The notes below the pieces were generated by a model. That model saw nothing but the letters and a program-made list of their open reading frames with translations, was not told the origin of the DNA and ran no database searches. Both the position numbers and the translations under genes were made by a program. Shown here piece after piece: positions 5,991 to 14,122 of a stretch of 37,626 bases of DNA (position 1 is the stretch's first letter; each line of letters begins with the position of its first letter). Origin of the DNA: Anaerolineae bacterium (GTDB lineage: Bacteria > Chloroflexota > Anaerolineae > UBA4142 > SHND01); NCBI GenBank assembly GCA_020851635.1, contig JADZCJ010000027.1:1-37626 (forward strand), read 5' to 3'.

Positions 5991-8756
5991 ATGGACCATC
6001 CGACATTCGAAAACGAATCTTCACCTCTTTCACGCGATATTCACTTGCTCGGTGACTTGTTGGGCGAGACCCTGCGCGCCCAGGAGGGCCAAGAACTATT
6101 CCGGTCCGAAGAAATCGTGCGCGCGCTCGCCAAAGCGCGCCGCAGCGGGCAAGCGGAGGTGAGCGCGCAATTGTCGGCGCAAATCGCCATGTATGACGCG
6201 CACACGCTCAACCTGATTGCGCTGGCATTCACGGCATATTTTGACCTGGTGAATCTGGCAGAAGAGCAGCACCGCGTGCGAATTTTGCGCGAACGCGACA
6301 TGGCGGACCCGACGGGGACGCGCGCGGAATCCATCGCTCGCGCGTTCAAAGAAATCAAGGCGCAGGGCGTCTCGCTCGACCAGGTCGCGGCGTTGGTGCG
6401 CGCGTTGAGCATCGAACTGGTCTTTACGGCGCATCCGACCGAAGCGCGGCGGCGCACGCTGCTCTCAAAACTGGCGCGGATGGCGGTGGTGTTGTACGAG
6501 CTGGACCGCCCCGACCTTTTGCCGCGCGAACGCGAGACCTGGCTCAAACATCTGACGGCGGAAATTCATTCTCACTGGCTGACGGAACGGTCGCGCACGA
6601 CAAAACCTCAAGTGACGGACGAAGTCCGCACGGGGCTGTTTTTCCTCGACACGATTTTGTGGGACGTGGCGCCGCGCTTGTGCGACGACATGCGACATGC
6701 GCTGGCGACGTTTTATCCTGAAATTTCTCTGCCAAAGCACTTTATCCGCTTTGGCACCTGGACGGGCGGGGACCGTGACGGGAACCCCTTTGTGACGGCT
6801 GACGTGACCGCCGAATCACTGCGGTTGAACCGCGGTATGGCGGTCGAAAAATATCGTAATGCGGTCCGCGCAGTCGAACGCGAACTTTCGATTTCGGAAT
6901 TTCAAGCCGCGATTACACCCGAGCTGCGCGCCGCGCTCGAGCGCGATTACGCCGCGCCGAGCAAACATCTGGCATACCTGAAAAAGCGCTATCCGAGCGA
7001 ACCTTACCGCTTGAAACTCGCCGCGCTGGCAGAGCAGCTCGACGAAACGACCCGGGACCCGGTCAAAGAACGTTTGCTCGGACAAAGCGACGTCCCGCTT
7101 CCAAAATTGAATCGCGCATCGCAGCTCGCAGAGCAGTTGGAGATTATGGCGGACAGTTTGCGCGCAGACCGCGGCGCGCTGATTGCCGACGATGATCTGC
7201 GGACCTTGCAGGAACAGGTCGAGGTCTTTGGCTTGCATGGGGCGCGGCTCGATCTGAGGCAAGAGTCGTCGCGCCTGATTTCGGATGTGGACGCGCTGTT
7301 GTACGCCTATCGCATCAACCCGCACTTTGCAAAAATGTCGCGCACGGACCAGGCGGATTTATTGACCTACCTGCTCAAACAACCGCCGCACAAACTGCGC
7401 GCCGGTGGGGGCTATTCGGACGAAACGAACGAAACTATCGCGCTGTTTCAATTGCTGCGGCGGACGTTCGAGAATTATGGAGACAAACCGCTCGGCGTCT
7501 TTATCATTTCGATGGCGCAATCCGAGAGCGATGTGCTGGCTGTGCTGCTGCTGGCGCATTGGGCGGGGATTGGCGACAAACTGGACATTGTGCCGCTGTT
7601 TGAAACGATGCAGGCGTTGACGGACGCGGCGCCGATTCTGGGCAGATTATTCGAGAACGAGTCCTATGCTGCGCACCTCAAGGCGCGCGGGATGCACCAG
7701 CAGGTGATGGTGGGTTATTCGGACAGCAACAAGGAGTGTGGTCTGGTCGCGGCGAATTGGGCGTTGTATCAGGGACAAATGGAGATTGCGCGCGTGTGTC
7801 GCGAACGCGGCGTCGCATTTACGCTGTTTCACGGACGCGGTGGCAGCGTGGCGCGCGGCGGCGGTCCGCCCTCGCGTGCGATTCTGGCGCAGCCGCCCGG
7901 CACGCTAAACGGGCGTTTTCGCATGACCGAGCAGGGCGAAGTGCTCTCGGCGCGCTATGGCAATTCACACCTGGCGCATCGCCATCTGGAACAGATTGTG
8001 TACGCCGTGCTGCGCGCCAGCGCGATGCCGGAAATGCCGCTGCGTGAGGACTGGCGCGCAATGATGCAAGAGCTGTCCGATGCGGGACTGCGCGCCTATC
8101 GGGCGCTGGTGTATGACACGCCGCGCTTTGTCGAGTTTTGGGAACACGTGACGCCGATTCACGAAATCGAACAGCTGCGTATCGGTTCGCGCCCCGCGCG
8201 GCGGAGCAGCGCGCCCTCTGTGCAAACGTTGCGCGCGATTCCGTGGGTGTTTTCGTGGATGCAGAACCGTTTCAACCTGCCGGGCTGGTATGGCTTGGGC
8301 AGCGCGCTGGACGCGGTCGCAGGAGAGGACGCCGCGCGCGTGCAGCTCTTGCAGACGATGACAAAAGAATGGCAGTTTTTTGGAACGATGCTTCAGAATG
8401 TGCAGAACGCATTGGGTAAAGCCGACATGGGGATTGCGGCGCAGTACGCCGAGTTGGTGCAGGACGCGGAACTGCGTCAAACGTTGTTTGGCGTAATTCG
8501 AGAGGAATTTGAACGGACGCGCGCATGGATTTTGCGGCTGACGGGGCAAACCGATATTTTGGACAACGAACCGGTGCTCCAGCGCGCGATCATGCTCCGA
8601 AACCCGTATGTGGACCCGTTGAACTTTATCCAAATCGAATTGATGCGGCGGCTGCGCGCGCTGGATGAAAACGACGCCGAGGCGCGCGCCGAGTTGATGG
8701 ACGCGATGGTGGTGACGATCAACGGGATTGCGGCGGGGTTGAGGAATACGGGATGA
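5991..8756 (+). CDS. ppc: Phosphoenolpyruvate carboxylase
   Basis: A 921-residue cytoplasmic enzyme that adds bicarbonate to PEP to give oxaloacetate, refilling the TCA cycle. All bacterial-type PEPC signatures are present: VFTAHPTEARRRT with catalytic His148, GTWTGGDRDGNPFVT (about 255-269), VGYSDSNKECG (about 573-583), the PEP-binding loop FHGRGGSVARGGGP (about 612-625) and the conserved C-terminal RNTG. GRGGSVARGGGP carries Ser and Ala where many homologues have Thr and Gly. I chose the ATG at 5991 because the frame upstream of it runs antisense through the LCP gene and resembles no PEPC. No strong promoter is evident in the 30-base gap; a weak TTTCGT-17-CATACA lies at 5935-5963. A terminator lies about 160 bases after the stop. 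Confidence 0.96.
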   Translation: MDHPTFENESSPLSRDIHLLGDLLGETLRAQEGQELFRSEEIVRALAKARRSGQAEVSAQLSAQIAMYDAHTLNLIALAFTAYFDLVNLAEEQHRVRILRERDMADPTGTRAESIARAFKEIKAQGVSLDQVAALVRALSIELVFTAHPTEARRRTLLSKLARMAVVLYELDRPDLLPRERETWLKHLTAEIHSHWLTERSRTTKPQVTDEVRTGLFFLDTILWDVAPRLCDDMRHALATFYPEISLPKHFIRFGTWTGGDRDGNPFVTADVTAESLRLNRGMAVEKYRNAVRAVERELSISEFQAAITPELRAALERDYAAPSKHLAYLKKRYPSEPYRLKLAALAEQLDETTRDPVKERLLGQSDVPLPKLNRASQLAEQLEIMADSLRADRGALIADDDLRTLQEQVEVFGLHGARLDLRQESSRLISDVDALLYAYRINPHFAKMSRTDQADLLTYLLKQPPHKLRAGGGYSDETNETIALFQLLRRTFENYGDKPLGVFIISMAQSESDVLAVLLLAHWAGIGDKLDIVPLFETMQALTDAAPILGRLFENESYAAHLKARGMHQQVMVGYSDSNKECGLVAANWALYQGQMEIARVCRERGVAFTLFHGRGGSVARGGGPPSRAILAQPPGTLNGRFRMTEQGEVLSARYGNSHLAHRHLEQIVYAVLRASAMPEMPLREDWRAMMQELSDAGLRAYRALVYDTPRFVEFWEHVTPIHEIEQLRIGSRPARRSSAPSVQTLRAIPWVFSWMQNRFNLPGWYGLGSALDAVAGEDAARVQLLQTMTKEWQFFGTMLQNVQNALGKADMGIAAQYAELVQDAELRQTLFGVIREEFERTRAWILRLTGQTDILDNEPVLQRAIMLRNPYVDPLNFIQIELMRRLRALDENDAEARAELMDAMVVTINGIAAGLRNTG

Positions 8757-8914
8757 GCAGATGAAGGGGTGACGTAACGTTCGAGAGTGGGGTAAGGCGA
8801 TATTGATGTCGCCGGACGAGGCGGGGACAGGAGCGGGAGTGTCCATCGCGGTAGAGCGAATGTGGCGAGAGGGCTGAATTAACGCTGAAAGGATACACCC
8901 AACAGGGAGAATTG
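8757..8914. other. Intergenic stretch with no recognised gene
   Basis: This 158-base gap between the ppc stop and the shared terminator contains no convincing ORF, RNA or repeat that I can support. It probably forms the 3' untranslated region of ppc. Confidence 0.5.
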
Positions 8915-8949
8915 AAAAGAGGAGACGACTCGTATCGTCTCCTCTTTTT
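8915..8949. terminator. Bidirectional terminator between ppc and the tRNA operon
   Basis: Bases 8915-8928 pair perfectly with 8935-8948 (14 pairs, six-base loop). The plus side ends in TTTTT (8945-8949) and the minus side in TTTT, so it fits both converging units. It ends only 4 bases from the 3' end of the CAT tRNA, as expected for a tRNA operon terminator. Confidence 0.85.
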
Positions 8950-8952
8950 GGA

Positions 8953-9024
8953 TGGGCCCGGCTGGTCTCGATCCAGCGACCAAAGCGTTATGAGCACTCT
9001 GCTCTACCACTGAGCTACAGGCCC
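8953..9024 (-). tRNA. tRNA with CAT anticodon (Met elongator or Ile2)
   Basis: It folds as a full cloverleaf on the minus strand: acceptor GGGCCTG/CGGGCCC, D stem GCTC/GAGC, anticodon loop CTCATAA, T stem GCTGG/CCAGC, discriminator A, no encoded CCA. It is not the initiator: base 1 pairs with 72 and the anticodon stem lacks three G-C pairs. Met and lysidine-modified Ile2 cannot be separated by eye. Oddities: the anticodon stem has two G-T pairs, and the T-loop reads ATCGAGA with A at position 54 in place of the near-universal T. The last ten bases of the HNH ORF overlap its 5' end. Confidence 0.85.
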
Positions 9025-9455
9025 GGATTTCTGAAATAATTTCGCTCTCGGGCGGTTTTGCGTCGGTGGCAATTGGCGCACCGAACATCACACTTGGAAA
9101 TTTCGTTCAGGATCTTTTCTCGCGAGAGACCGGATCCAATGAGCCTGGAAATGGGACGATCCTTGCCCGAACGGTGATCAAACTCTAAAACAACAATATT
9201 CGTCTCACCACAATCTATGCAAGGATGAGTCCGCAGATACTCGGCAACAAACTCATGGTTCCGCCTGACCGCTTCCTCTTTCTGTCGCGCGGATTTGGCG
9301 ATATACGCTTGCTTGTGTTTTCCGTAATGTGTGCGTTTGTATCCCTTTTGACATTCGCGACAATGTGTCTGCAGTTGGCCCAGCAAGCGAAACTTGAAGT
9401 TGTACTCGCTCACAGGTTTTACTTGTTTGCAGCCGGTGCAGAGTCTGGTTTCCAT
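9015..9455 (-). CDS. Small HNH-endonuclease-like zinc protein inside the tRNA operon
   Basis: A 146-residue basic protein. An N-terminal CxxC pair (LCTGCKQVKP) and a second CxxC (HCRECQKG) form a zinc ribbon; a coiled basic stretch follows, then a compact HNH-like module: CIDCGE, VVLEFDHRSGKDRPI with the His, and CDVRCANCHRRKTARER with Asn-Cys-His. This pattern matches small HNH proteins common in phages and bacterial genomes, and DNA nicking or cutting is the expected activity. The ATG lies 12 bases after the tRNA-Gly 3' end, without a Shine-Dalgarno. The TAG stop is formed by positions 8-10 of the next tRNA. The ORF exactly fills the inter-tRNA gap, suggesting insertion there. Processing of the tRNA operon would cut its message, so expression is uncertain. 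Confidence 0.75.
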   Translation of the reverse strand: METRLCTGCKQVKPVSEYNFKFRLLGQLQTHCRECQKGYKRTHYGKHKQAYIAKSARQKEEAVRRNHEFVAEYLRTHPCIDCGETNIVVLEFDHRSGKDRPISRLIGSGLSREKILNEISKCDVRCANCHRRKTARERNYFRNPGL

Positions 9456-9466
9456 GCAATAAAAAA

Positions 9467-9537
9467 AGCGGGAGACGGGAATCGGACCCGCGTAGCTAGC
9501 TTGGAAGGCTAGAGCATTGCCATTATGCTACTCCCGC
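9467..9537 (-). tRNA. tRNA-Gly (TCC)
   Basis: Minus-strand cloverleaf: acceptor GCGGGAG/CTCCCGC, D stem GCAT/ATGC, anticodon stem CTAGC/GCTAG with loop CTTCCAA (anticodon TCC), T stem GCGGG/CCCGT, discriminator T, and no encoded CCA. A run of seven T follows the 3' end. The T-loop reads TCCGATT, so position 55 is C rather than the almost invariant T (pseudouridine). Confidence 0.92.
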
Positions 9538-9553
9538 GTGCTGCCAAACCTAT

Positions 9554-9630
<77 letters not shown>

Positions 9631-9650
9631 AATTTTGTTAATCCGACCAA

Positions 9651-9680
9651 ATTATAGCCGAGATTTTGGAAATTATGAAA
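9651..9680 (-). promoter_or_regulatory. Promoter of the tRNA operon
   Basis: On the minus strand a perfect TATAAT (9651-9656) lies 20 bases before the tRNA-Pro 5' end, with TTTCAT (9675-9680) 18 bases further upstream as a weak -35 box. The position is right for a short tRNA precursor leader. Confidence 0.65.
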
Positions 9681-9700
9681 TTGCAGCGTGTGGCGCGGTT

Positions 9701-11797
9701 TTACGGGTGAATTTGGACCTGCCCCAGTTCCACAATCGGCGGACCGATGACCTCGCCGGAACGCGGGTCATATAGCTTTACAATGACTCGATACCCTCCC
9801 GGCGTCACGTCGGTGGGGATGTGGAGCCGCATGGGTTGGCGATACGTTTCGCCGACGTTCCAGCGGGTCATGGGAAGCAGATCGCTCAACGGCATTTCAT
9901 CAGACTGCGCGAGGTTGTTGTCACGCCCGTCGAGCAGTTGCAGCGAGACCTGATAATTGTGGTTGACGGTCTGTAACAATTTCCAATAGAGTACCACATC
10001 CAGGTTCGAGCCGCGCTCGAGGTCTTGTTCGCGCAGCTGATAGTGGGTGAGCAGCACGCGGTCGGCAAAGGGCACATCGGCAACCCGGGCGGCTTCGGGG
10101 GCGATTGTCGAGTGCGCCATGAAACCCTGCACGCGCGCCTGTGATTCGCCGCCAAAGGCGCGGTCGTCAAAGAGCGTGCTATTTTGGTCGAAAAAGGCGC
10201 GAATATCGCCGTTCGGGTCAACGACCGTATCATAGATGCGGAGCATCCACACGCGCGGGTGGTCCCGAAGGACACGTTCGAGCGCGGCGCGTGTTTCGTC
10301 GGCGGTGGTCGGATAAAAATCCGAAAGCGGATCGCCCCAGCCCAAATGGTCGCCGCCGCCAATCGAGCCGGTTGTCAAAAGTATCGGCTGCGTCAAAGAT
10401 CCGGAGGAATAGTCGGTCAGTCGCTCGCGCGGCAGCGATTCGGGGAAATAATAGGCAAGCGCCGGATATACATATCCTGCGTTTACGAGGACCGCGTCGC
10501 CCGGTCGCCAGCGCTCGGCAATATATTGGACTGCGCCGCGCAGATCGTCGGATTGATATTGTTCGTTCTCCCAAAAGTTATAAAGCGAATACCCTGTCAG
10601 CGCCAGGAACCCGAGCGCCGCCAACATGAGGACCGCGCCCAAGCCATACACCCGGCGCGCTGTGGTGCGTAGTCGCGCCCGCGCAAATTCCGCCGCGAGA
10701 TTCACGACTGTAAATGCCGCAAGGATATAAAACGCGGGCGAGTAGGTGAACAGGTAACGCACATGATAAAGCGGTTTCCAGAGTGACAAGAGATAGATCG
10801 CGCCGAGCGGCACAAACGTATAGCCCAGGAGAAAGAGAGCGGATGGCGAATCATGGATTGCTGATTGCTGATTGCTGATTGCTGATTGATTCTCATGTGC
10901 TCCGACCAACGATGGGCGCGGCGCGCGCCATTCACGCCAAATGACGATAGCAATCGGGACGAGAAACAGGAGAGCGACAATGCCAAAGACGTTTGGGTCA
11001 ACGGATTGACCAAACGCGAGCGCGCTGGACGATTCCAGGATCACGCGCGGCAAATCAATAAATTCACGCCACGGCGGAACGGGCGGGTCGGTCGCCTGCC
11101 TGAACGCAATGGGGAGCCAGCAGAGATAGAGAAAAGCCACTGTGAGCTGGGAAAAGAAAAACGATTTTAGACTTGGGATTTCTGATTTCTGATTTCTGAT
11201 TGCGGAGTTAGTCGGCAAGGTAGAGAGAGTTCTGAGAATAACCCAGAGCCATTGAAAGACCAGTAAAAAGATAAAGTAATAGAGCGAGTATATTCCCGCG
11301 GCGGTGACCAAAACATAGGCAAAAAAATCGCGCGTCAAGATTTTGTCCCGGGCGACGAGACGGCGCAGAAAATAGACCGAGAGCAAGCCTAGCGTCGCGC
11401 CGAGCGTGTACATGCGGACTTCTTGTGAATACCAGATGTTAAAAGGCGAGAGGGCGACAAACAGCGCGGCGAGCGGAGCGATGAGACGCGCGGGATACCA
11501 ATTCCGTGTGATGCGATAGACGAGCGCGATCAAGAGCACGCCGAACCCGAGCGAGAAAAAAGCGGCGGCAAATTCGAAAAAACCCGCGAGCCGCCCCCAG
11601 GCGGACAAGAGCAGGTAATAAAGCGGCGGATGAATATCACCCGCCGTGTGGCGAATCAACTCAAAGGGGTCGCTTCGGGCGAGATACAAACTGACCGTCT
11701 CGTCATACCAGAGACTATCGGCGCCGAGATGATAGAGCCGCAGACAAAAGCCAAGCAGGAGAATGAGGTATGGCGAAAATTGCAAGGAACGTTTCAC
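9701..11797 (-). CDS. GT39-type (GT-C) membrane glycosyltransferase
   Basis: A 698-residue multispanning protein of the ArnT/PMT-like GT-C superfamily, which transfers sugars from polyprenyl-phosphate donors on the outer face of the membrane. The first loop has the hallmark LWYDETVSL with Asp32-Glu33, followed by [11 protein letters not shown]. About ten hydrophobic segments run to roughly residue 410, and then a soluble extracytoplasmic part. The last 120 or so residues form a beta-rich module also seen in the other two GT39-type proteins. Two heptamer arrays are translated in frame within polar inter-helix loops ([14 protein letters not shown] and [15 protein letters not shown]). The start codon is GTG at 11797 without a Shine-Dalgarno; an extended -10-like TGCTAACAT ends about 10 bases upstream, hinting at a leaderless message. 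Acceptor and donor are unknown. Confidence 0.85.
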   Translation of the reverse strand: MKRSLQFSPYLILLLGFCLRLYHLGADSLWYDETVSLYLARSDPFELIRHTAGDIHPPLYYLLLSAWGRLAGFFEFAAAFFSLGFGVLLIALVYRITRNWYPARLIAPLAALFVALSPFNIWYSQEVRMYTLGATLGLLSVYFLRRLVARDKILTRDFFAYVLVTAAGIYSLYYFIFLLVFQWLWVILRTLSTLPTNSAIRNQKSEIPSLKSFFFSQLTVAFLYLCWLPIAFRQATDPPVPPWREFIDLPRVILESSSALAFGQSVDPNVFGIVALLFLVPIAIVIWREWRAPRPSLVGAHENQSAISNQQSAIHDSPSALFLLGYTFVPLGAIYLLSLWKPLYHVRYLFTYSPAFYILAAFTVVNLAAEFARARLRTTARRVYGLGAVLMLAALGFLALTGYSLYNFWENEQYQSDDLRGAVQYIAERWRPGDAVLVNAGYVYPALAYYFPESLPRERLTDYSSGSLTQPILLTTGSIGGGDHLGWGDPLSDFYPTTADETRAALERVLRDHPRVWMLRIYDTVVDPNGDIRAFFDQNSTLFDDRAFGGESQARVQGFMAHSTIAPEAARVADVPFADRVLLTHYQLREQDLERGSNLDVVLYWKLLQTVNHNYQVSLQLLDGRDNNLAQSDEMPLSDLLPMTRWNVGETYRQPMRLHIPTDVTPGGYRVIVKLYDPRSGEVIGPPIVELGQVQIHP
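10841..10890. repeat. Heptanucleotide array (GATTGCT) inside a glycosyltransferase gene
   Basis: Four copies of GATTGCT and one GATTGAT run in phase at 10856-10890, preceded by the related heptamers GGATGGC and GAATCAT at 10841-10854. The array is in frame in the GT39-type gene and encodes the Gln/Ser/Asn-rich loop around [13 protein letters not shown]. Confidence 0.9.
11177..11204. repeat. Heptanucleotide array (GATTTCT) inside a glycosyltransferase gene
   Basis: Three copies of GATTTCT followed by GATTGCG, all in phase. It encodes part of the polar loop [14 protein letters not shown] in the same GT39-type protein as the neighbouring array. Confidence 0.85.
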
Positions 11798-11982
11798 AGG
11801 CGAACTATGTTAGCACAGGATAGGGACGCAGAGAAAATGCGCGGAAGCCGGAGGGTGTGCTTGGTTGCGAGTAGGGCACGCTCGTCGCAGCGCGCCGGGA
11901 GGGGAACGAAACAGCGTTCGTTCTTTACCCGTCCAAAATTGTGACGCACATCCGAAACCGGACGGCGGCGCAGTTCGAATGA

Positions 11983-12011
11983 TTGGCGCGAGGGTGCGGA
12001 CAAGCTATAAT
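11983..12011 (+). promoter_or_regulatory. Promoter giving a leaderless phosphoesterase message
   Basis: TTGGCG (11983-11988) and a perfect TATAAT (12006-12011) are 17 bases apart. Transcription starting about 7 bases after the -10 box would begin at or next to the A of the ATG at 12018, and there is no Shine-Dalgarno in between. This fits a leaderless mRNA. Confidence 0.65.
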
Positions 12012-12017
12012 GGACAT

Positions 12018-13094
12018 ATGAAACGATTGTTCCTGTTGATCCTTTTGTGCGTTTTGCCCGCTTGTGGAGACACACAATCTCCAACGCCGCCTCGGACCGT
12101 CGAGCCAACCGCGCTGTCGGCCCCGGGCCTGCCTCCCAACACGGTTGCGCCAGCGCAAACGATACCGGTGACCCCAACCGCAGCGCCAACGATTGGCGTC
12201 CCAACGGCAGTGTTGGAGAGTATATCCACAACCGTGCCGGCAATGGGACCGACGCTCGAACCCACGTCAGAACCCACCGCCGTTCCAATTGCCCAGGCGA
12301 CTGATCCGGTCCTGGTTGGCGCGGGCGATATTGCCGTGTGCAGGGCGACCGGGGACGAAGCGACCGCGCGGATTCTGGACCGCATCGAGGGCACGGTTTT
12401 TACGCTGGGCGACAACGTGTATTTGAATGGAACAGCGGAGGAATTTCAGACCTGTTTTCAAGAATCGTGGGGACGTCACAAGGCGCGCATCCGACCTGTG
12501 CCCGGAAATCACGATTACAACACGCCGAATGCGACCGGGTATTATGCCTACTTTGGGGAGGCGGCGGGCGACCCGACTAAGGGTTACTACTCTTATGACC
12601 TGGGCGCGTGGCACATTGTCGTGCTAAACAGCGAGGTTGATACCGAACTGAATTCGGCTCAGGCGCAGTGGCTGCGCGAGGATTTGGCGGCACATCCCGC
12701 CTTGTGTACGGTCGCAATGATGCACCGCCCATTGTTTAGTTCGGGACCACACGGGCGTGATGGGAGCGGTGAAAAATCGCGACCGCTGTGGGAGGTGCTG
12801 TATGAAAACAATGTTGACCTGATATTGAACGGGCATGAGCACACATATGAACGCTTTGCGCCGCAGAACCCGCAGGGCGAACCGGATGTCGCGCGCGGGA
12901 TACGTCAGATCGTGGTGGGCACGGGCGGCGCGGTGCCATACCCGTTTGGAGAACCCAAGCCCAACAGTGAAAAACGGATTGCAGGTCCGTTTGGCGTTTT
13001 GAAATTGACCCTGCACGAGACCGCGTACGATTGGAATTTTGTTTCCGTTGCGCCGCTGCTCTTTGGCGATCGGGGGACGGGAGAGTGCCACTAG
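12018..13094 (+). CDS. Lipoprotein calcineurin-like metallophosphoesterase
   Basis: A 358-residue secreted phosphoesterase. The N-terminus MKRLFLLILLCVLPAC is a lipoprotein signal with lipobox LPAC (Cys16). A long Thr/Pro/Ser-rich linker (about 17-95) leads to the catalytic domain. Metal-site motifs appear in order: VGAGDI, LGDNVYLNG, PVPGNHDY (the GNHD signature), MMHRP and NGHEHTYER. GHEHTYER and the overall order resemble purple-acid-phosphatase-type enzymes. It would act at the outer membrane face on a phosphomonoester or diester; the substrate is unknown. The ATG at 12018 is chosen because the signal peptide begins there and a promoter abuts it; the frame is open further upstream without any secretion signal. 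The stop is followed at once by a heptamer array. Confidence 0.9.
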   Translation: MKRLFLLILLCVLPACGDTQSPTPPRTVEPTALSAPGLPPNTVAPAQTIPVTPTAAPTIGVPTAVLESISTTVPAMGPTLEPTSEPTAVPIAQATDPVLVGAGDIAVCRATGDEATARILDRIEGTVFTLGDNVYLNGTAEEFQTCFQESWGRHKARIRPVPGNHDYNTPNATGYYAYFGEAAGDPTKGYYSYDLGAWHIVVLNSEVDTELNSAQAQWLREDLAAHPALCTVAMMHRPLFSSGPHGRDGSGEKSRPLWEVLYENNVDLILNGHEHTYERFAPQNPQGEPDVARGIRQIVVGTGGAVPYPFGEPKPNSEKRIAGPFGVLKLTLHETAYDWNFVSVAPLLFGDRGTGECH

Positions 13095-13099
13095 AGGGC

Positions 13100-13225
13100 G
13101 AACGACGAATGACGAATGACGAACGACGAATGACGGATGATGAATGACGAATGACGAATGGCGAACGACGAATGACGGATGATGAATGACGAACGACAAA
13201 CGACGAACGACGAATGACGGATGAG
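13100..13225. repeat. Intergenic heptanucleotide array, 18 units of GAAYGAC
   Basis: Eighteen consecutive 7-base units in uninterrupted phase, consensus GAAYGAC, with variants GGATGAT, GAATGGC and AAACGAC. A block of four units (GAACGAC, GAATGAC, GGATGAT, GAATGAC) occurs at 13121-13148 and again at 13163-13190, a 42-base higher-order period. It fills most of the gap between the convergent phosphoesterase and DUF5996 genes. Both strands read open in some frames, which produces spurious ORFs. Confidence 0.95.
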
Positions 13226-13249
13226 GTTGACAGTGTGTTGGCGCTCTCC

Positions 13250-14101
13250 TCAAGCTACAGCGTTTGTTCTCATCAACTCTGCGCCGCGTTTTTGAGTGAC
13301 GCGCAGGTAATCGAGCAAGAGCGATTCGGGATCGGACGAGGCGGCAAGCGTCTCGTACAAGAGGACCGCGCCGTTCCACCCTTGCGTATGCCAGTACGCG
13401 CCAGTCGGTAACGGCGAGCCAACGAATTTGTCAGGCAGCGGATAGGCGGTGACATAGAAATAGGGTTCGGGGATTCCGTCGTCGCCGGGGGAAAAACCAA
13501 AATTCATCTGCTCGTCCGCATACTCCTCATTTTTGGGGTCCTGTTCCGGCACGAGACGACCCGAAAACCACATCATTGCCAGGTCAAAGTGATGTGACCA
13601 GAATTGGACAGGGCTTGTTTCCTCGCGCAGCTCGCTGCGCAGCTCGCTCTGAAATTGTTTTAACAATAAATCCATTTGCGCGAGCGCGCGCCAATAATTT
13701 TCAATCCGCGGCGCATCGTACGCGGCGGGCGCGTCGGGATAATCGGGTTTAGGAATGTTGAGCGGCAGGTTGAATGCGGCAAATGCGGCGTTCAACTCGC
13801 TCCAGAATTGTGAAAGCGGCTGTCCCCGCAGACGAATTGACCACTGTTCGCCGCGACTCGTGGTGAGCTGGGCACGGTGTGAGGTGAGGTCGAGCGCAAG
13901 TTCGACGGCGACGCCGTTGAGCGGCATGGGCGTGGTCGTCAGTCCCGTGCTGTTGACGCACAAACTCGCGTGATACCAATGCTTTTGGCGCGGCGCCAGC
14001 GCGCGGCGAATTACGCTCAGGGCGCGTGCATAGTGGTGCAGGGGTTCAAAGGAGGGGTGAGAATAGGTCAGGATATCCCGAGGAAATTGAAAAGCCGACA
14101 T
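13250..14101 (-). CDS. DUF5996 family protein
   Basis: A 283-residue soluble protein of unknown function. It matches my memory of DUF5996: an N-terminal part with WYHASLCVNSTGLTTTPMPL, a central VQFWSHHFDLAMMWFSGR, then FGFSPGDDGIPEPYFYVTAYP and GAYWHTQGWNGAVLLYE near the C-terminus. The conserved His/Trp clusters suggest a binding or catalytic site, but no activity is established. It begins 21 bases after the stop of the O-antigen ligase-like gene and is the last gene of that operon. Its connection to glycan synthesis rests only on position. There is no signal peptide, so it is probably cytoplasmic. Confidence 0.7.
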   Translation of the reverse strand: MSAFQFPRDILTYSHPSFEPLHHYARALSVIRRALAPRQKHWYHASLCVNSTGLTTTPMPLNGVAVELALDLTSHRAQLTTSRGEQWSIRLRGQPLSQFWSELNAAFAAFNLPLNIPKPDYPDAPAAYDAPRIENYWRALAQMDLLLKQFQSELRSELREETSPVQFWSHHFDLAMMWFSGRLVPEQDPKNEEYADEQMNFGFSPGDDGIPEPYFYVTAYPLPDKFVGSPLPTGAYWHTQGWNGAVLLYETLAASSDPESLLLDYLRVTQKRGAELMRTNAVA

Positions 14102-14122
14102 AAAAATGGTCCGTTAACCCGC

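Noticed and set aside
7965-8846. 293-codon minus-strand frame opposite the ppc 3' end
   Set aside because: Basic, low-complexity composition, opposite the conserved C-terminal half of PEP carboxylase.
8953-9024. Initiator tRNA-fMet
   Set aside because: Base 1 pairs with base 72 and the anticodon stem lacks the three consecutive G-C pairs required for initiation.
13100-13225. CRISPR array
   Set aside because: Units are 7 bases, directly abutting, with no spacers and no cas genes nearby.
12624-13379. 251-codon minus-strand frame with repeats like SFVIHHPSFVVRHSS
   Set aside because: This is the translation of the heptamer array plus antisense of the phosphoesterase gene, not a repeat protein.
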